Positions 47,860 to 59,519 are shown, numbered from the stretch's first letter. The stretch: 64,000 nt of DNA from Shewanella seohaensis (GCF_025449215.1 NZ_CP104900.1:3534001-3598000), one strand, 5' to 3'. Program-made: numbers and translations. The notes: generated from the letters alone by a model not told the origin.

Positions 47860-48954
47860 CTATCTCATGCCGAGAATCGGTGTATGACTGCGAACATCCT
47901 GATTTTGAGCTCTGTGTCTTAACAGATGATCCATCAACACAATCGCCAGCATAGCTTCGGCGATCGGTACCGCGCGGATCCCGACACAGGGATCGTGACG
48001 ACCTTTAGTCACCACTTCCGCCATTTCCCCTTGGGCCGTCATGCTTTGGCCCGGCACACTGATACTCGAGGTCGGTTTTAATGCAATATGGGCGACAATG
48101 GGTTGGCCCGATGAAATGCCGCCAAGTATGCCACCGGCATGATTTGATTCAAAACCCAGTGGCGACATTAAATCGCGCCCTTCCGAGCCCTTTTGAGTCA
48201 CAACGCCAAAGCCATCGCCAATTTCAACGCCTTTTACCGCGTTTATACCCATTAAGGCATGGGCGATGTCGGCATCTAGCCTATCGAACACGGGTTCGCC
48301 CAGTCCAACGGGAACGCCAGTCGCTACCACAGAGATTTTGGCCCCTATCGAATCACCGGATTTTTTCAGCTCACGCATATACTCATCTAGCGCCTCGAGC
48401 TTACTCGCATCGGGGAAGAAAAAGGCATTCTGCTCGATTTGACTAAAATCGAGGGTCTCGGCACTAATCGGCCCAAGTTGAGACATATAGCCTTGGATAT
48501 TAATGCCATGCACTTGTTTTAAATACTTTTTCGCCACAGCACCCGCAGCGACCCGCATAGCGGTTTCGCGGGCCGATGAGCGGCCACCGCCACGGTAATC
48601 ACGCAGGCCATACTTTTGCTGATAGGTGTAATCGGCGTGTCCTGGACGGAATAAATCTTTGATATTGGAGTAATCTTGGCTGCGCTGATCGGTGTTTTCG
48701 ATCAGAAGTCCAATGGAGGTGCCTGTGGTTTTGCCTTCAAACACACCGGATAAGATCCGTACTTCATCAGGCTCACGGCGCGCGGTGGTATAACGGGATG
48801 TGCCAGGACGACGGCGGTCTAAATCATGCTGCAGATCGGCTTCGGTGAGTTCGAGCCCTGGTGGGCAACCATCAATAATACAACCGAGCGCCACACCGTG
48901 ACTTTCACCAAAGGTAGTCACCACAAAATTTTGACCAATACTGTTTCCAGACAT
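47860..48954 (-). CDS. aroC: Chorismate synthase
   Basis: Last shikimate-pathway step, EPSP to chorismate, FMN-dependent. 364 residues. [82 protein letters not shown] and the late [17 protein letters not shown] and [17 protein letters not shown] are all family signatures. AAGGTG precedes the ATG. Confidence 0.97.
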   Translation of the reverse strand: MSGNSIGQNFVVTTFGESHGVALGCIIDGCPPGLELTEADLQHDLDRRRPGTSRYTTARREPDEVRILSGVFEGKTTGTSIGLLIENTDQRSQDYSNIKDLFRPGHADYTYQQKYGLRDYRGGGRSSARETAMRVAAGAVAKKYLKQVHGINIQGYMSQLGPISAETLDFSQIEQNAFFFPDASKLEALDEYMRELKKSGDSIGAKISVVATGVPVGLGEPVFDRLDADIAHALMGINAVKGVEIGDGFGVVTQKGSEGRDLMSPLGFESNHAGGILGGISSGQPIVAHIALKPTSSISVPGQSMTAQGEMAEVVTKGRHDPCVGIRAVPIAEAMLAIVLMDHLLRHRAQNQDVRSHTPILGMR

Positions 48955-49081
48955 CCGCTTTTTACACCTTAAATGATTTGCTTATCGCTCCGCGCCCAGC
49001 AATGGCTGGACAATTCTTTTCCCGCTGCAAGCCTAACTGGCAGCGGGAAAAGACTCAACCTAATTTATGTGCTTATTGTGA

Positions 49082-50026
49082 TTATTGCGCGTCGCGATAA
49101 ATAGCAAAAAGCGATTGATGTTCGACCAGTTGATCGCGAGTCAGCACAAACACACCGTCACCGCCGTGTTCAAAACTAACCCAAGTAAAAGGCACTTCAG
49201 GGAATTGCTCCATCAGATGCACCATAGAGTTACCCACCTCAACCACTAAAATCCCTGTTGGTGTCAGGTACTGGGCTGCATTCGCTAAAATACGTTTGGT
49301 TAAATCGAGGCCGTCACGACCCGAAGCTAAACCAATCGCAGGCTCATGGTGGTATTCATCTGGCATATCGCCGATATCTTCTTCATCCACATAGGGCGGA
49401 TTAGAGACAATCAAATCATATTGTGGACCTTCAGGAATGGCTGAAAACAGATCCGATTGCATCGGGAAAACTCTGTCCATCACCCCTAAGGTTTCAACGT
49501 TGATTTGCGCCACATCGAGGGCATCTTCACTGATATCCAGCGCATCAACCTCGGCCTCATCAAATTCGTAGGCACAGGCAATCGCGATACAACCACTGCC
49601 AGTACATAAATCTAAAATACGATTAACGGGTTTGCCGTATAACCAGGGAGCAAAGCGATTGGCAATCATCTCTGCGATAGGTGAACGTGGTACCAATACG
49701 CGCTCATCCACATAGAACTCAAGCCCTGCAAAGCGCGCTTTATTGGTTAAATAAGGCACTGGCAAACGTTCACGTACGCGGCGAATGATCAGCTCGACGA
49801 TTTTGTGTTTTTCGCTGCTGGTTAAGTTACTTAAAATCACCTGTTGGCCGATTTCTTCGGGCAAGTGCAGCGCATGAAACACTAAGGCGATGGCCTCATC
49901 CCACGCGTTATCTGTCCCGTGGCCATAGTACACATTGGCATCATTAAAGCGGCTCACCGCCCAACGCAACATGTCACCAATGGTGCGTAACTCTGTCACA
50001 GCTTCATCTACAAAGATCTTATCCAA
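49082..50026 (-). CDS. prmB: 50S ribosomal protein L3 glutamine methyltransferase
   Basis: N5-methylates a Gln in ribosomal protein L3. 314 residues. SAM-binding [16 protein letters not shown] and the Gln-binding NPPY motif ([15 protein letters not shown]), plus [22 protein letters not shown] typical of PrmB. Start set at TTG 50026 ([19 protein letters not shown]), which has GGGAG at the right distance; the frame extends to another TTG at 50053. Confidence 0.93.
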   Translation of the reverse strand: MDKIFVDEAVTELRTIGDMLRWAVSRFNDANVYYGHGTDNAWDEAIALVFHALHLPEEIGQQVILSNLTSSEKHKIVELIIRRVRERLPVPYLTNKARFAGLEFYVDERVLVPRSPIAEMIANRFAPWLYGKPVNRILDLCTGSGCIAIACAYEFDEAEVDALDISEDALDVAQINVETLGVMDRVFPMQSDLFSAIPEGPQYDLIVSNPPYVDEEDIGDMPDEYHHEPAIGLASGRDGLDLTKRILANAAQYLTPTGILVVEVGNSMVHLMEQFPEVPFTWVSFEHGGDGVFVLTRDQLVEHQSLFAIYRDAQ

Positions 50027-50106
50027 AACGCTCTCCCGCTTGTTTGTTCGCAAACATTGTAACTGAACTCTATTCAGAAACCATAGGATTCAATAGAATA
50101 CCCACC

Positions 50107-50637
50107 ATGAATAAAGACGATGATAAAGAAGGCATGGCGATGTTTTCGGCGCTGATCGAGGGGATAAAACCTATCGCCCAAGATAAGCGGCATTTTCGCA
50201 CGCCCCTAAAAACCAAACAGGAAATTGAACTGAAAGAGCAGCAACTGCATGCTAACAGTTATTTCTCAGATACTTATCAACCTCTGCTGCCCGTTCAGGG
50301 GCCAATGCGTTGGCTCGATGAGGGGGTCGATAGTCTCGAGCTTAAACGCTTAAGACGCGGCGATTACCAACCGGATTTATTGCTGGACTTACACGGTTAC
50401 CGCCAATCCGAGGCTAAACTCGAACTCGCGGCGCTCATTCAAGCTTGCGTAAAACAGCAAAGCCAATGTTGTTGTGTGATGCACGGTTACGGCACTGGCA
50501 TACTAAAACAGCAGGTGCCTATGTGGTTGGTGCAACATCCGATGGTAAAAGCGTTTCATCAGGCCCCTAAAGAATGGGGTGGCGATGCGGCGCTGCTGGT
50601 ACTTATCGATATTGGCGATCAACCACATCGACGTTAA
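50107..50637 (+). CDS. smrB: Smr-domain endonuclease SmrB
   Basis: Smr-domain nuclease that cleaves mRNA at collided ribosomes in E. coli. 176 residues from the ATG at 50107. The C-terminal Smr domain shows PDLLLDLHGYRQSEAKLELAALIQACV and MHGYGTGILKQQVPMWLVQHPMVKAF, with the conserved DxH and HGxG. The N-terminal segment carries the ribosome-binding hook region. Divergent from prmB, as in related genomes. Confidence 0.93.
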   Translation: MNKDDDKEGMAMFSALIEGIKPIAQDKRHFRTPLKTKQEIELKEQQLHANSYFSDTYQPLLPVQGPMRWLDEGVDSLELKRLRRGDYQPDLLLDLHGYRQSEAKLELAALIQACVKQQSQCCCVMHGYGTGILKQQVPMWLVQHPMVKAFHQAPKEWGGDAALLVLIDIGDQPHRR

Positions 50638-50658
50638 CGGACGTATTTATCCTCTAAA

Positions 50659-50690
50659 AACAAAGGGCCCACTAATGTGAGCCCTTTGTT
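50659..50690. terminator. Bidirectional terminator between smrB and sixA
   Basis: AACAAAGGGC / GCCCTTTGTT arms around a 12-base loop, flanked by A and T runs, between convergent genes. Confidence 0.75.
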
Positions 50691-50702
50691 TTATCGAATG
50701 AA

Positions 50703-51173
50703 TTAACTAATGCTGTGGGGCGCATGTTGCCAAACAATGCTGGCCTGCTCGGCATGTTTATCTATCAGAGTAATTCCTGAGGTGGCAAACAAGGGCGGCT
50801 CAACACCCGCGACTAGCTCGCTAACCAAATAGCCTAAGAGCGGCATATGGGAAATCACCAGCACTTTATCGGCCTTATACAATTCGGCATAGGCAACAAT
50901 TAAAGCGGCCACATTAGCGGGATCGCCTGACGGCACTAAATCATCCACGACCAGCCATTTGCGAGGCTCGGGGAAATGTTGACTCAATTCCTGCCAGGTT
51001 TGCTGCGCACGTAAATAAGGGCTGACCAAAACAAGATCAAAATCGCTGACACTTCGGGCTAACCAGTTACTCATTAAGACAGTATGGTGTCTTCCTAAAT
51101 CGGTAAGCGTTCTGTCCCTATCCGACTGAGCATTAAATCCAGCGTCACCATGTCGCATCAAAAATAGCTGCAT
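50703..51173 (-). CDS. sixA: Phosphohistidine phosphatase SixA
   Basis: Histidine-phosphatase-superfamily enzyme of 156 residues acting on phosphohistidine (ArcB HPt or PTS NPr in E. coli). RHG motif in MQLFLMRHGDAGF, ..., LVLVSPYLRAQQTWQEL, and second catalytic His in VLVISHMPLLGYLVSEL. The ATG at 51173 starts the fold; a longer frame adds six residues. Confidence 0.92.
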   Translation of the reverse strand: MQLFLMRHGDAGFNAQSDRDRTLTDLGRHHTVLMSNWLARSVSDFDLVLVSPYLRAQQTWQELSQHFPEPRKWLVVDDLVPSGDPANVAALIVAYAELYKADKVLVISHMPLLGYLVSELVAGVEPPLFATSGITLIDKHAEQASIVWQHAPHSIS

Positions 51174-51342
51174 ACTTCTCTCGCTACCCACACTTGTTTT
51201 TGTTTTATCCCAATTGTAGCCCTAAAATGGATTTCAACAAACCTTGTAAGGGTTAATCTTTAGTCGATAAACACAAGAGATATTTGCCAAAAACCATTAA
51301 GACTATCAATATATAACAAGCCATCGTTACCGGAGTGTCTCT

Positions 51343-54130
51343 TTGCAAGCCTCTCAGTCTATTTACAAAAGTCCAAACGATCATCGTCAGTACCGTTATC
51401 TCGTGTTAGATAATGCCCTGCGGGTATTATTGGTCGAAGATTTGGACGCCAGCCAAGCCGCCGCTTCCATGGCGGTGGCCGTAGGACATTTTGATGATCC
51501 TGTGGATAGACCCGGTATGGCACATTTTTTAGAGCACATGCTCTTTTTAGGCACTGAAAAATTCCCTGACTCCGGTGAGTATCATGCCTTTATCAATCAG
51601 CACGGTGGCAGTAATAATGCGTGGACCGGCACAGAGCACACCAATTTCTTTTTTACCATCAACGCCGACGTATTTGCCGACTCCCTAGACAGATTTAGCC
51701 AATTCTTTATCGCCCCCAAGTTTGACCTCGACCTGGTCGATAGGGAGCGCCAAGCGATTGAATCTGAATTTAGTTTAAAGCTGAAGGACGATATCCGCCG
51801 CACCTATCAAGTGCTTAAAGAAACCGTCAATCAACAGCATCCGTTTTCGAAATTTTCTGTCGGCAATTTAGTCACCCTTGGCGGAGAGCAGGCGCAGGTC
51901 AGAAGCGAGCTATTGGCGTTTTATCAAAGCCATTACAGTGCCAATTTAATGACGCTCTGTTTAGTCGCCCCGATGCCGTTAGATGAGCTTCAGGCGCTTG
52001 CGGCCCAATATTTCAGTGCGGTCCGCAACTTAAACTTAGTCAAACAGTATCCTGATGTGCCGCTGTTTTCAGAAAATGAACTGCTTAAGCAAATCAATAT
52101 TGTCCCCTTAAAGGAACAAAAGCGTTTAAGTATCAGTTTTAACTTCCCTGGCATCGACCACTACTACAAACGTAAGCCGCTGACTTACATTAGCCATATC
52201 CTCGGCAATGAGAGTAAGGGTAGCCTGCTGTCGTATCTTAAAGAACAGGGGTTAGTGAATAATCTCTCCGCGGGCGGCGGAGTCAATGGCTATAACTTCA
52301 AGGACTACAGCATAGGTCTGCAACTGACCGACAAAGGCGTGGCCAATATTGACGATATTGTGTGCAGCTGCTTTGAGTATATCGAGCTGATAAAAAACCA
52401 AGGCCTTGAGGATTGGCGCTATTTAGAACGAGCCAATCTGCTCAAGATGGCATTTCGCTATCAGGAGCAGGTGAAATCCCTCGATTTAGCCAGCCACTTA
52501 AGCATCAACATGCACCACTACGAAGTGGAAGACTTAGTCTTTGGTGACTATCGCATGGATGGCTTAGATATTAACGAAACCCTTGAGCTATTGAACTTAA
52601 TGACGCCGCAAAATATGCGCTTACAACTCATAGCACAGTCCGTTAAGACCGACCGTAAAGCCAATTGGTACCATACACCGTATCAAGTCTTACCGATAAA
52701 ACCCGAATCCCTTGCCCGTTGGCAAGTGACACAAATTCGCCCTGAGTTGCAATTGCCCGCAGCCAATCCCTTTATCGTGGCCGACTCCATCGCTCGCCCC
52801 GATAAAAGTGAAGTCGCCGTGCCTGTGATTGTTGCAGAATCAACGGGATACCGGATTTGGCATAAAAAAGACGATGAGTTTAATGTCCCGAAAGGCCATA
52901 TGTATCTATCCCTCGATTCGGAGCAGGCGAGTAAAACCCCAAAACATGCTGCCCTCACCCGCTTATACGTTGAGATGCTGCTCGATTACTTGACTGAGCC
53001 CACTTACCAAGCGGAAGTCGCTGGACTTAGTTATAACATTTACCCTCATCAGGGGGATCACACTGCATCTATCTGGCTTTACGGGTAATCAAGAAACGCT
53101 GTTAGCCCTGCTGATCCAAAAGGCGAGAGAACGTAATTTTACCGAAGAACGGTTTGCGTTAATTAAATCTCAGCTGCTGCGTAGCTGGCAAAACCTAGCG
53201 CAAGCCAAACCGATTTCACAGCTATTTACGAGCCTGACGGCAACACTGCAAAAACGCAGTTACGAGCCAGCTCGAATGGCGCAGATGCTGGAAAATATCA
53301 CCTTAAATGATCTGCATAACCATGTACGCGCCTTTTACGAGAAGATTTACCTCGAAGGGCTGATTTACGGCGATTGGCTTGTATCAGAGGCGCAAGCCTT
53401 AGGAAAACGACTGGAACATATCTTGTCCCTAGTCTCTAGCCCAAGCGCAGAGTCGACCCGCGAATTAATCAACTTAACCGGGCAAGGCACTCTCCTTCGG
53501 GAATTGGCGATAGACCATCAAGACAGTGCGATTATTGTTTATTATCAATCAGCTATAGCAACACCTGAAAAAATGGCGCTGTTTAGCTTGCTCAACCACA
53601 CTATGTCTTCGACCTTCTTCCATGAGTTACGTACCGAAAAACAATTGGGCTACATGGTCGGCACAGGCTATCTGCCACTCAATCGCCATCCGGGACTCAT
53701 TTTCTATATTCAATCCCCGACAACGGGACCGCTGCATTTATTAGAGGCTATCGATGAATTTATCGCGGACTTTAATTATGCCGTCATGCAAATTACCAAT
53801 GAAGAATGGGAAAGCACCAAACAGGGACTCATCAATCAAGTGATGGAGCACGATGCTAACCTAAAAACCCGTGGCCAGCGTTATTGGGTGAGCGTAGGCA
53901 ATCGTGATTATCAGTTTAATCAGCGTGAATTAGTGGTCGCAGAAATCAACAAACTCACTCGCCCCGATCTTATTAAGTTTATGATGCGAAAAATGCGCAC
54001 TAAGCATAGCGATAGACTGGTGCTTTTTAGCACTGGTTCTGCCCATGCGGCGCAGTCAGCGCTCAAATCAGAGAATATGATTACCGATCTTAAACTCTTT
54101 AAACAAAACACTGAAAAGTTCAATTTTTAG
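51343..54130 (+). pseudogene. M16 insulinase/pitrilysin family zinc protease, frameshifted
   Basis: Large inverzincin of about 930 residues. Zn site HFLEHMLFLGTEKFPDSGEYHAFINQHGGSNNAWT (HxxEH) and the distal Glu in DRERQAIESEF; later the substrate-binding STFFHELRTEKQLGYMVGTGY. The frame breaks at the G5 run 53052-53056: after YNIYPHQ the other frame gives ITLHLSGFTGNQETLLALLIQKARERNFTEERF. Either one extra or two missing bases fit. No export signal is evident with the TTG start at 51343, which has CCGGAG before it, so it may act in the cytoplasm, unlike periplasmic E. coli pitrilysin. Confidence 0.88.
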
Positions 54131-54381
54131 GCTGTAATCTTAAATCAGATCATGAATTGAAAATTTGAACTAAACAAACAAAAGCACTGTGTTACGGGTT
54201 TTACCTAGTCGTATCTCTTGTCTTTGTATAAAAATTTGATGCAAAACGCGGCCAATCCTCTTGGTAGATGAAAAAGGATGCAAAATCCAACGCCATCTAT
54301 CTGCAATCAAAAGGATTTTTTACATTCTCACTTTTGACAAAAGCAAGTATTTCTGGAAAAGTGATGTAACACAATTGTTTC

Positions 54382-57300
54382 ATGGCATCCTCGGACAATA
54401 CTAAGAACAACACTATGCCAAAAGCACTATTACAAATAATCCTACTTAGTTGCTTATTTTTAAGCACGTTGATTTCATCTTTCTCTGCTTCAGCATTTTC
54501 GAGTGAACCCTCTCCCATAGTGGTTTTACAGTCACAGTCATTTGGTGTCGAACAAGGTCTTTCACAAGGTACTGTAACTTCAATAGTACAAGATAACGAT
54601 GGCTATCTCTGGATAGGTACGCTTAACGGACTTAACCGGTTTGATGGAAGAAATTTCAAACATTTTTATGCAAATGGAACAAACTCGGGGTTGCCAAGTT
54701 CATTTATTAGAAGTTTACAATTAGATAAGAATGGTGATCTTTACGTTGGTACTGATAATGGCTTAGCAATATATGATAAAAGTAAAGACTCCTTCATAAA
54801 ATACGGCCCTCCACTTGAAAACAAACCTATTTGGAGCATAAATTTATCAATAAATAGCATCATTATTGGCACTGACAACTCAATAATAGAAATAACTGAA
54901 AAAAATAACTTTAATACATTAGCACCAAAAGGAGTAGGAGAAATAAAGAAGTCCATAAAAATAGGTGATACTTACTTATTTAAGGACTACTCAGGAAAAC
55001 TGTATGAATTAAAGAACGGGAACTTAGTTCTCATTAAAGAAAATATTATAGATATTGAACAAAAAGATACCAACACGCTCATACTATCTTCAAAGAATGG
55101 TCTTTTTGAATACGATGGTAACCTTGTAAAAAAAATAGATGACCGTGCATTTTCACAATTAGCCAAAAACAATGAGCTTATATATGGAATTTCCGAAAAC
55201 AGTATCGTTAACATTCTTACAAGAAAAATAATAGGGTCAATATCTGAATACTCTCAAGACAAAGCAACTTACTTTTATGTGAATAAAAATTACTTTTCGA
55301 TCGGTAGTGTTGACCAAGGATTTTCAATTATAAAAAGTCAAAGTAACTTAGTGAAACACACTACACTCGCTAACAACAGCACTTGGCATATAACTAAAAA
55401 CAAAAGCGGCTTCCTTGTATCATCAGATTCAGAATATATCTCTCTTTTCAACAATAACTTTCAAAAAACAGTTGATTTCAACACTCATACAAAGGGATAC
55501 AAATATGCGGTAATGAACGAAGGAAAACTTTTTTACGGAACTAGCTCTGGCTTATTCGCTTTAGAAAACGAATCAGCGACTATGCTGAGTCAAGAAACTA
55601 TTTCATCATTATCTAGTAATGATGATGGCTCAATCTTATCTGCTGGGACTCCAGATGGGAAAGTATTAATAATTAAAGATTCTAGTATAATAAATACCTT
55701 TGACACAAAAGAGGGGAGCCGATTTTCGATATTGAAATAATATCTGAAAACCTGTTTTACGTGGCAAGTCAAGGTGGTTTAAGAAAATATGAGAATGGAA
55801 ACGAAACTCTTATCAGTGAACAATTAACTTACAGCATTGAAAAAGATAATAACAATATATTATTTGGAACTTCGACGGCCTTAATGCGTTATAACACATT
55901 AACGGGTGCAACAGAAAAAATATTATCTAACAATAAAGAAATATATTCAATTGTTAGTAACACAGACTTCATTACGGTATCGTCGTTAGGCGAAGTTATT
56001 GTTTACAATAAGAAAAACCACGCTTCATATACATTAAATACATCAAATGGAAGTCAATATGAATATAACTCTCCTAGCGCTATAAGAGTTAACGAATTTG
56101 TTCTACTGGCAGGAATAGATGGGGTAAGTATTGTTTCTCCAGAAGAAGTTAATGAATACATAAAAAACCAAAAAGTCAGCAAAACTGAGATAACTAACTT
56201 TTCGGTCTTCAATATTGTACAAGAAAAAAATGGCAAATACTTAAGCCAACCAATTGATGTTACTAATGAAATAAAACTAAAATATTCTGAATATCCATTC
56301 TCTTTCGATTTCATATCTCCAATGTCAGATGAATTTGCTACAAGCTATTACTATAGAATGCAAGGGCTTTCTGATACTTGGATTTATTCTAATGGAACTA
56401 ACTCTGCCACTTACACGAACTTATCACCAGGGAAATACATTTTTCAAGTTTATGCTATTAATAAACTTTCAGGAGATAAATCCCCTGAAAAAGAAGTGAA
56501 TATTATAATAACTCCACCTTGGTGGTCATCAACTCAAGCCAAAGTATTTTATTTCATTATTTTAATGCTTTTCTCCCTCTTTATCTTCAAAGCAATCCTA
56601 CGTAAACGAGAAATCCAACGCCAAATTGCATTAAGCGAAGAACGACTAAAGCTTTCTTTATGGGGAAGTGGCGATGAAATGTGGGACTGGGATATTGAGA
56701 CCGGCAATATTTTCCGTTCGAATATTTGGGGGCATTGGAATTTCCGAGGGATGGTCACCGTTCTGGCAACACTGATGAAGAAAGTAATATTCATCCCATG
56801 GATCAAGAACGTGTAAGAGAAGCGCTTAACAAACACTTCTACGGTGAAACAGATCATTTTGAAGCAGCATATAGAGTTAAAGGCAAAGATGATAGTTGGA
56901 TCTGGATCCTAGACCGAGCGAAAATCGTAGAAAGAGACGATAAAGACAATGCGCTACGGATGACGGGTACAATTAAAAACATCAGCCAGTTCAAACAAAA
57001 GGAAGAACAATTAAAACTGTTCGAAAAAGCCATTGAAAATATTTCCGAAGGTATGTTTATTCTCGACAGTGAATATCGATTTGTTGAGGTGAACGAAGCG
57101 TGCTGTAGAATTTCTCAGCGTAATCGAACTGATTTTATTGGTAATCTGCTTACCTTCGATTTGTATCCGGAGTCCTTTACTAATCAAATTCGTACCATGT
57201 TAAAACAACAAGGTCGTTGGGCCAGCGAAGTTGAAGCTAGCCGTGGTGACAAGAGCCATTTCCATATGGAACTCACAATTGACGCCATTTACGATGAATT

Positions 57301-58681
57301 AGGTGAGTTATCGCATTACGTTGGAGTATTTTCTGATATATCAAGACGTAAACAGCAAGAAGAAGAGCTTCGTAAACTCACCAACAATGACCTATTAACG
57401 GGTCTGCCTAATCGATCAAACTTGCAAGTCACGTTAGGGAACTTAGTTAATAAAGAAATTACCCATGCCTTAATGGTACTCGACCTCGACAATTTTAAGC
57501 GTATCAATGACTCATTAGGCCATCAAATTGGTGATCAGTTACTCAAACTCGTGTCCGTCAGAATTAAGTCTGTTGTACCTAAAAACACCAGCATCTATCG
57601 CCTCGGTGGCGATGAGTTTGCGATTGTACTCGATAAAACATCTGACATTAGCGCCTGTGCTGCGATTGCAGGACGTGTCATTGAAGCCTTTAAAACCATG
57701 TTTGAAATCGGCCATGAGCAGCTGGTTTTGGGCGTGAGTATTGGTATTGTTTTCTACCCTGAAGATGAACAGAGTGAGCAAGCACTACTGAGAAAAGCGG
57801 ATATTGCCATGTATCATGCTAAATCTGCCGGCGGTAATTGTTACCAATTCTACTCAGAATCCCTTAACCAACATGCGATTAAACAATTAGAAATTGAAAA
57901 CCTAATTCGTGAAGGATTAAAAGAAGATTTATTTGAGGTGTATTATCAACCCAAAGTCGATCTTAAAAGTGGTCACGTCGCGGGAATGGAGGCCTTAGTC
58001 CGTTTAAATCATCCCACCCGGGGACTGGTCCCACCAAATGATTTTATTCCCCTTGCAGAAGAAAATGGTCTCATTATCGAAATCGGTGAAATTGTGCTTA
58101 GGAAAGCCTGTTTTGCTGCGCAGAAATGGCGTGAACAAGGGCTCTTTAAAGGAAGAGTCGCCGTCAATTTATCATCGCGTCAGTTTGCCCTACCTGATCT
58201 ACAGCAAAGAATAGAATCTATTTTGCGCTTGACACAATTACCAGCCTCCCACTTGGAACTTGAAATCACCGAGGGGACCGTTATCAAGCAGCCAGAGATG
58301 GCCATAACCGTTATGCAGCAATTAGCGAAGATGGGGGTTAGTCTAGCGTTAGATGACTTCGGTACGGGTTATTCCTCACTGTCTTACTTAAAACGGTTCC
58401 CAATTCATACGCTAAAAATCGATAAAGCCTTTGTCGATGATATAGATAAATCAGACCGAGATTTGAAGATGGTCGATTCGATCATTACCATCGCTCACAA
58501 TATGGGTCTGTCGGTTGTCGGTGAAGGTGTTGAGCAAGCCGCGCAGCTAAATATCCTACGAGCCCTTAATTGCGAAGAAATACAAGGTTATATCTTTAGC
58601 AAAGCGATAAATGAAACCGAATTTACTCAGTTGCTGCAAGATGATCGGAGTAAATTCATGCCCCACCACAACATTATCTGA
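54382..58681 (+). pseudogene. Propeller/Y_Y_Y/PAS/GGDEF/EAL membrane sensor, two frameshifts
   Basis: Cyclic-di-GMP enzyme of about 1430 residues when repaired. Signal anchor (about 14-38), two-component-regulator propeller repeats beginning LSQGTVTSIVQDNDGYLWIGTLNGLNRFDG, a Y_Y_Y domain (YYRMQGLSDTWIYSNGTN...VYAINKLSGDKSPE), transmembrane segment (VFYFIILMLFSLFIFKAIL), two PAS domains, GGDEF (YRLGGDEFAIVL) and EAL (GMEALVRLNHP, AVNLSSRQF, ELEITEG, LALDDFGTGYSSL, LKIDKAFVDD), the last with complete catalytic residues. Frame breaks: near 55713-55720 (one base lost) and at the G5 run 56728-56732 (IWG then GALEFPRDG). The first half is much more AT-rich than the rest. Sensor input probably extracytoplasmic. 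Confidence 0.85.
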
Positions 58682-58717
58682 TCATTACATTATCTCTCAA
58701 CCGGTAGTTTGAAACAT

Positions 58718-58733
58718 TGGCACAACATCTGCA
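58718..58733 (+). promoter_or_regulatory. Sigma-54 promoter of the repeat-protein gene
   Basis: TGGCACAACATCTGCA matches the -24/-12 consensus with one mismatch and exact GG-N10-GC spacing, 55 bases before the start codon. It differs from the lyase operon promoter at a single base. Confidence 0.78.
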
Positions 58734-58787
58734 TTGAGGTGTTCAGTGTCAAAAAATAAAACATTATCAACTACCCTGAGAGATAAA

Positions 58788-59375
58788 ATGATGAAAGGAA
58801 TTCTAACTGCTGCAGCATTACTGTCTACTATCGGCTTTGTAACAACCACATCAGCCATTGAAACAACTGTAGAGAATAGCCTCTCTCAAACTGTTGTATC
58901 ATCTGAAGCAACTAAAGAAGTTAATCAAGAAGTTGCTGGCCATCCATATGTGAAATTCAAACCTCTTGAAGTCGCTGGCCATCCATATGTGAAGTTCAAA
59001 CCTCTTGAAGTCGCTGGCCATCCATATGTGAAGTTCAAGCCACTGGAAGTCGCTGGCCATCCATATGTGAAGTTCAAGCCACTGGAAGTCGCTGGCCATC
59101 CATATGTGAAATTCAAGCCATTAGAAGTCGCTGGCCATCCATATGTAAAATTCAAGCCATTAGAAGTCGCTGGCCATCCATATGTGAAATTCAAGCCATT
59201 AGAAGTCGCTGGCCATCCATATGTGAAATTCAAGCCATTAGAAGTCGCTGGCCATCCATATGTGAAATTCAAGCCATTAGAAGTCGCTGGCCATCCATAT
59301 GTGAAATTCAAGCCATTAGAAGTCGCTGGCCATCCATATGTGAAATTTGCTAATTCCAATACAGAAATCGCGTAA
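58788..59375 (+). CDS. Exported protein built of a 13-residue tandem repeat (unknown function)
   Basis: 195 residues. A Sec signal (MKGILTAAALLSTIGFVTTTSA) leads to a linker of about 25 residues (IETTVENSLSQTVVSSEATK...) and then eleven copies of VAGHPYVKF, ten of them complete EVAGHPYVKFKPL units; the last ends in ANSNTEIA. No family recognised. GAGAG sits before ATG 58788; a second ATG at 58791 is equally possible, and the frame extends to 58734 without support. Transcription should start from the sigma-54 promoter. The repeats may form a regular secreted fibre or metal-binding surface (one His and one Tyr per unit), or be a polypeptide cut into many identical peptides. No dedicated protease or modifying enzyme is nearby. 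Genuine expression is supported by signal, promoter and ribosome-binding site. Confidence 0.8.
   Translation: MMKGILTAAALLSTIGFVTTTSAIETTVENSLSQTVVSSEATKEVNQEVAGHPYVKFKPLEVAGHPYVKFKPLEVAGHPYVKFKPLEVAGHPYVKFKPLEVAGHPYVKFKPLEVAGHPYVKFKPLEVAGHPYVKFKPLEVAGHPYVKFKPLEVAGHPYVKFKPLEVAGHPYVKFKPLEVAGHPYVKFANSNTEIA
58932..59348 (+). repeat. 39-bp in-frame tandem repeat, 10 full copies plus a partial
   Basis: Copies begin at 58932, 58971, 59010 and every 39 bases to 59322. Silent differences are ordered: the first two copies end in CCTCTT, the next two in CCACTG, and copies 5-10 in CCATTA and are nearly identical, indicating stepwise duplication with recent expansion at the 3' side while the protein unit is kept unchanged. 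Confidence 0.97.
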
Positions 59376-59402
59376 TTAATCTTTAAATTGAGGTAATAAA
59401 AT

Positions 59403-59519
59403 ATGATTAACTCACTCAAAAAAGCACTTGGTTTCGCAAAGCCTGTTCGTAAAAAAGTGAAATTACCAGAAGGCTTAAACCACCTTGAAGTAATCCCTGC
59501 AAAGGGTTGGTGGAATTAA
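59403..59519 (+). CDS. 38-residue basic peptide of unknown function
   Basis: A short frame 27 bases after the repeat-protein stop, with GAGG at good distance from its ATG. It starts MINSLKKALGFAKPVRKKVK, lysine/arginine-rich and amphipathic, and ends LNHLEVIPAKGWWN. It has no signal peptide. The LEV and alternating pattern recall the upstream repeat only weakly. It is probably transcribed with the repeat gene from the sigma-54 promoter and ends before the terminator at 59593. It could be a modified or bioactive peptide; no homologue recognised. Confidence 0.6.
   Translation: MINSLKKALGFAKPVRKKVKLPEGLNHLEVIPAKGWWN

Noticed and set aside
58932..59348. CRISPR-like appearance of the 39-bp repeats
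   Set aside because: Repeats are contiguous without spacers, in frame, and the variation is silent, so they are coding tandem repeats.
58925..59419. Minus-strand open frame with repeated FTYGWPATSNGLN units across the repeat region
   Set aside because: It is the antisense reading of the 39-bp repeat; the plus strand has the signal peptide, ribosome-binding site and sigma-54 promoter.
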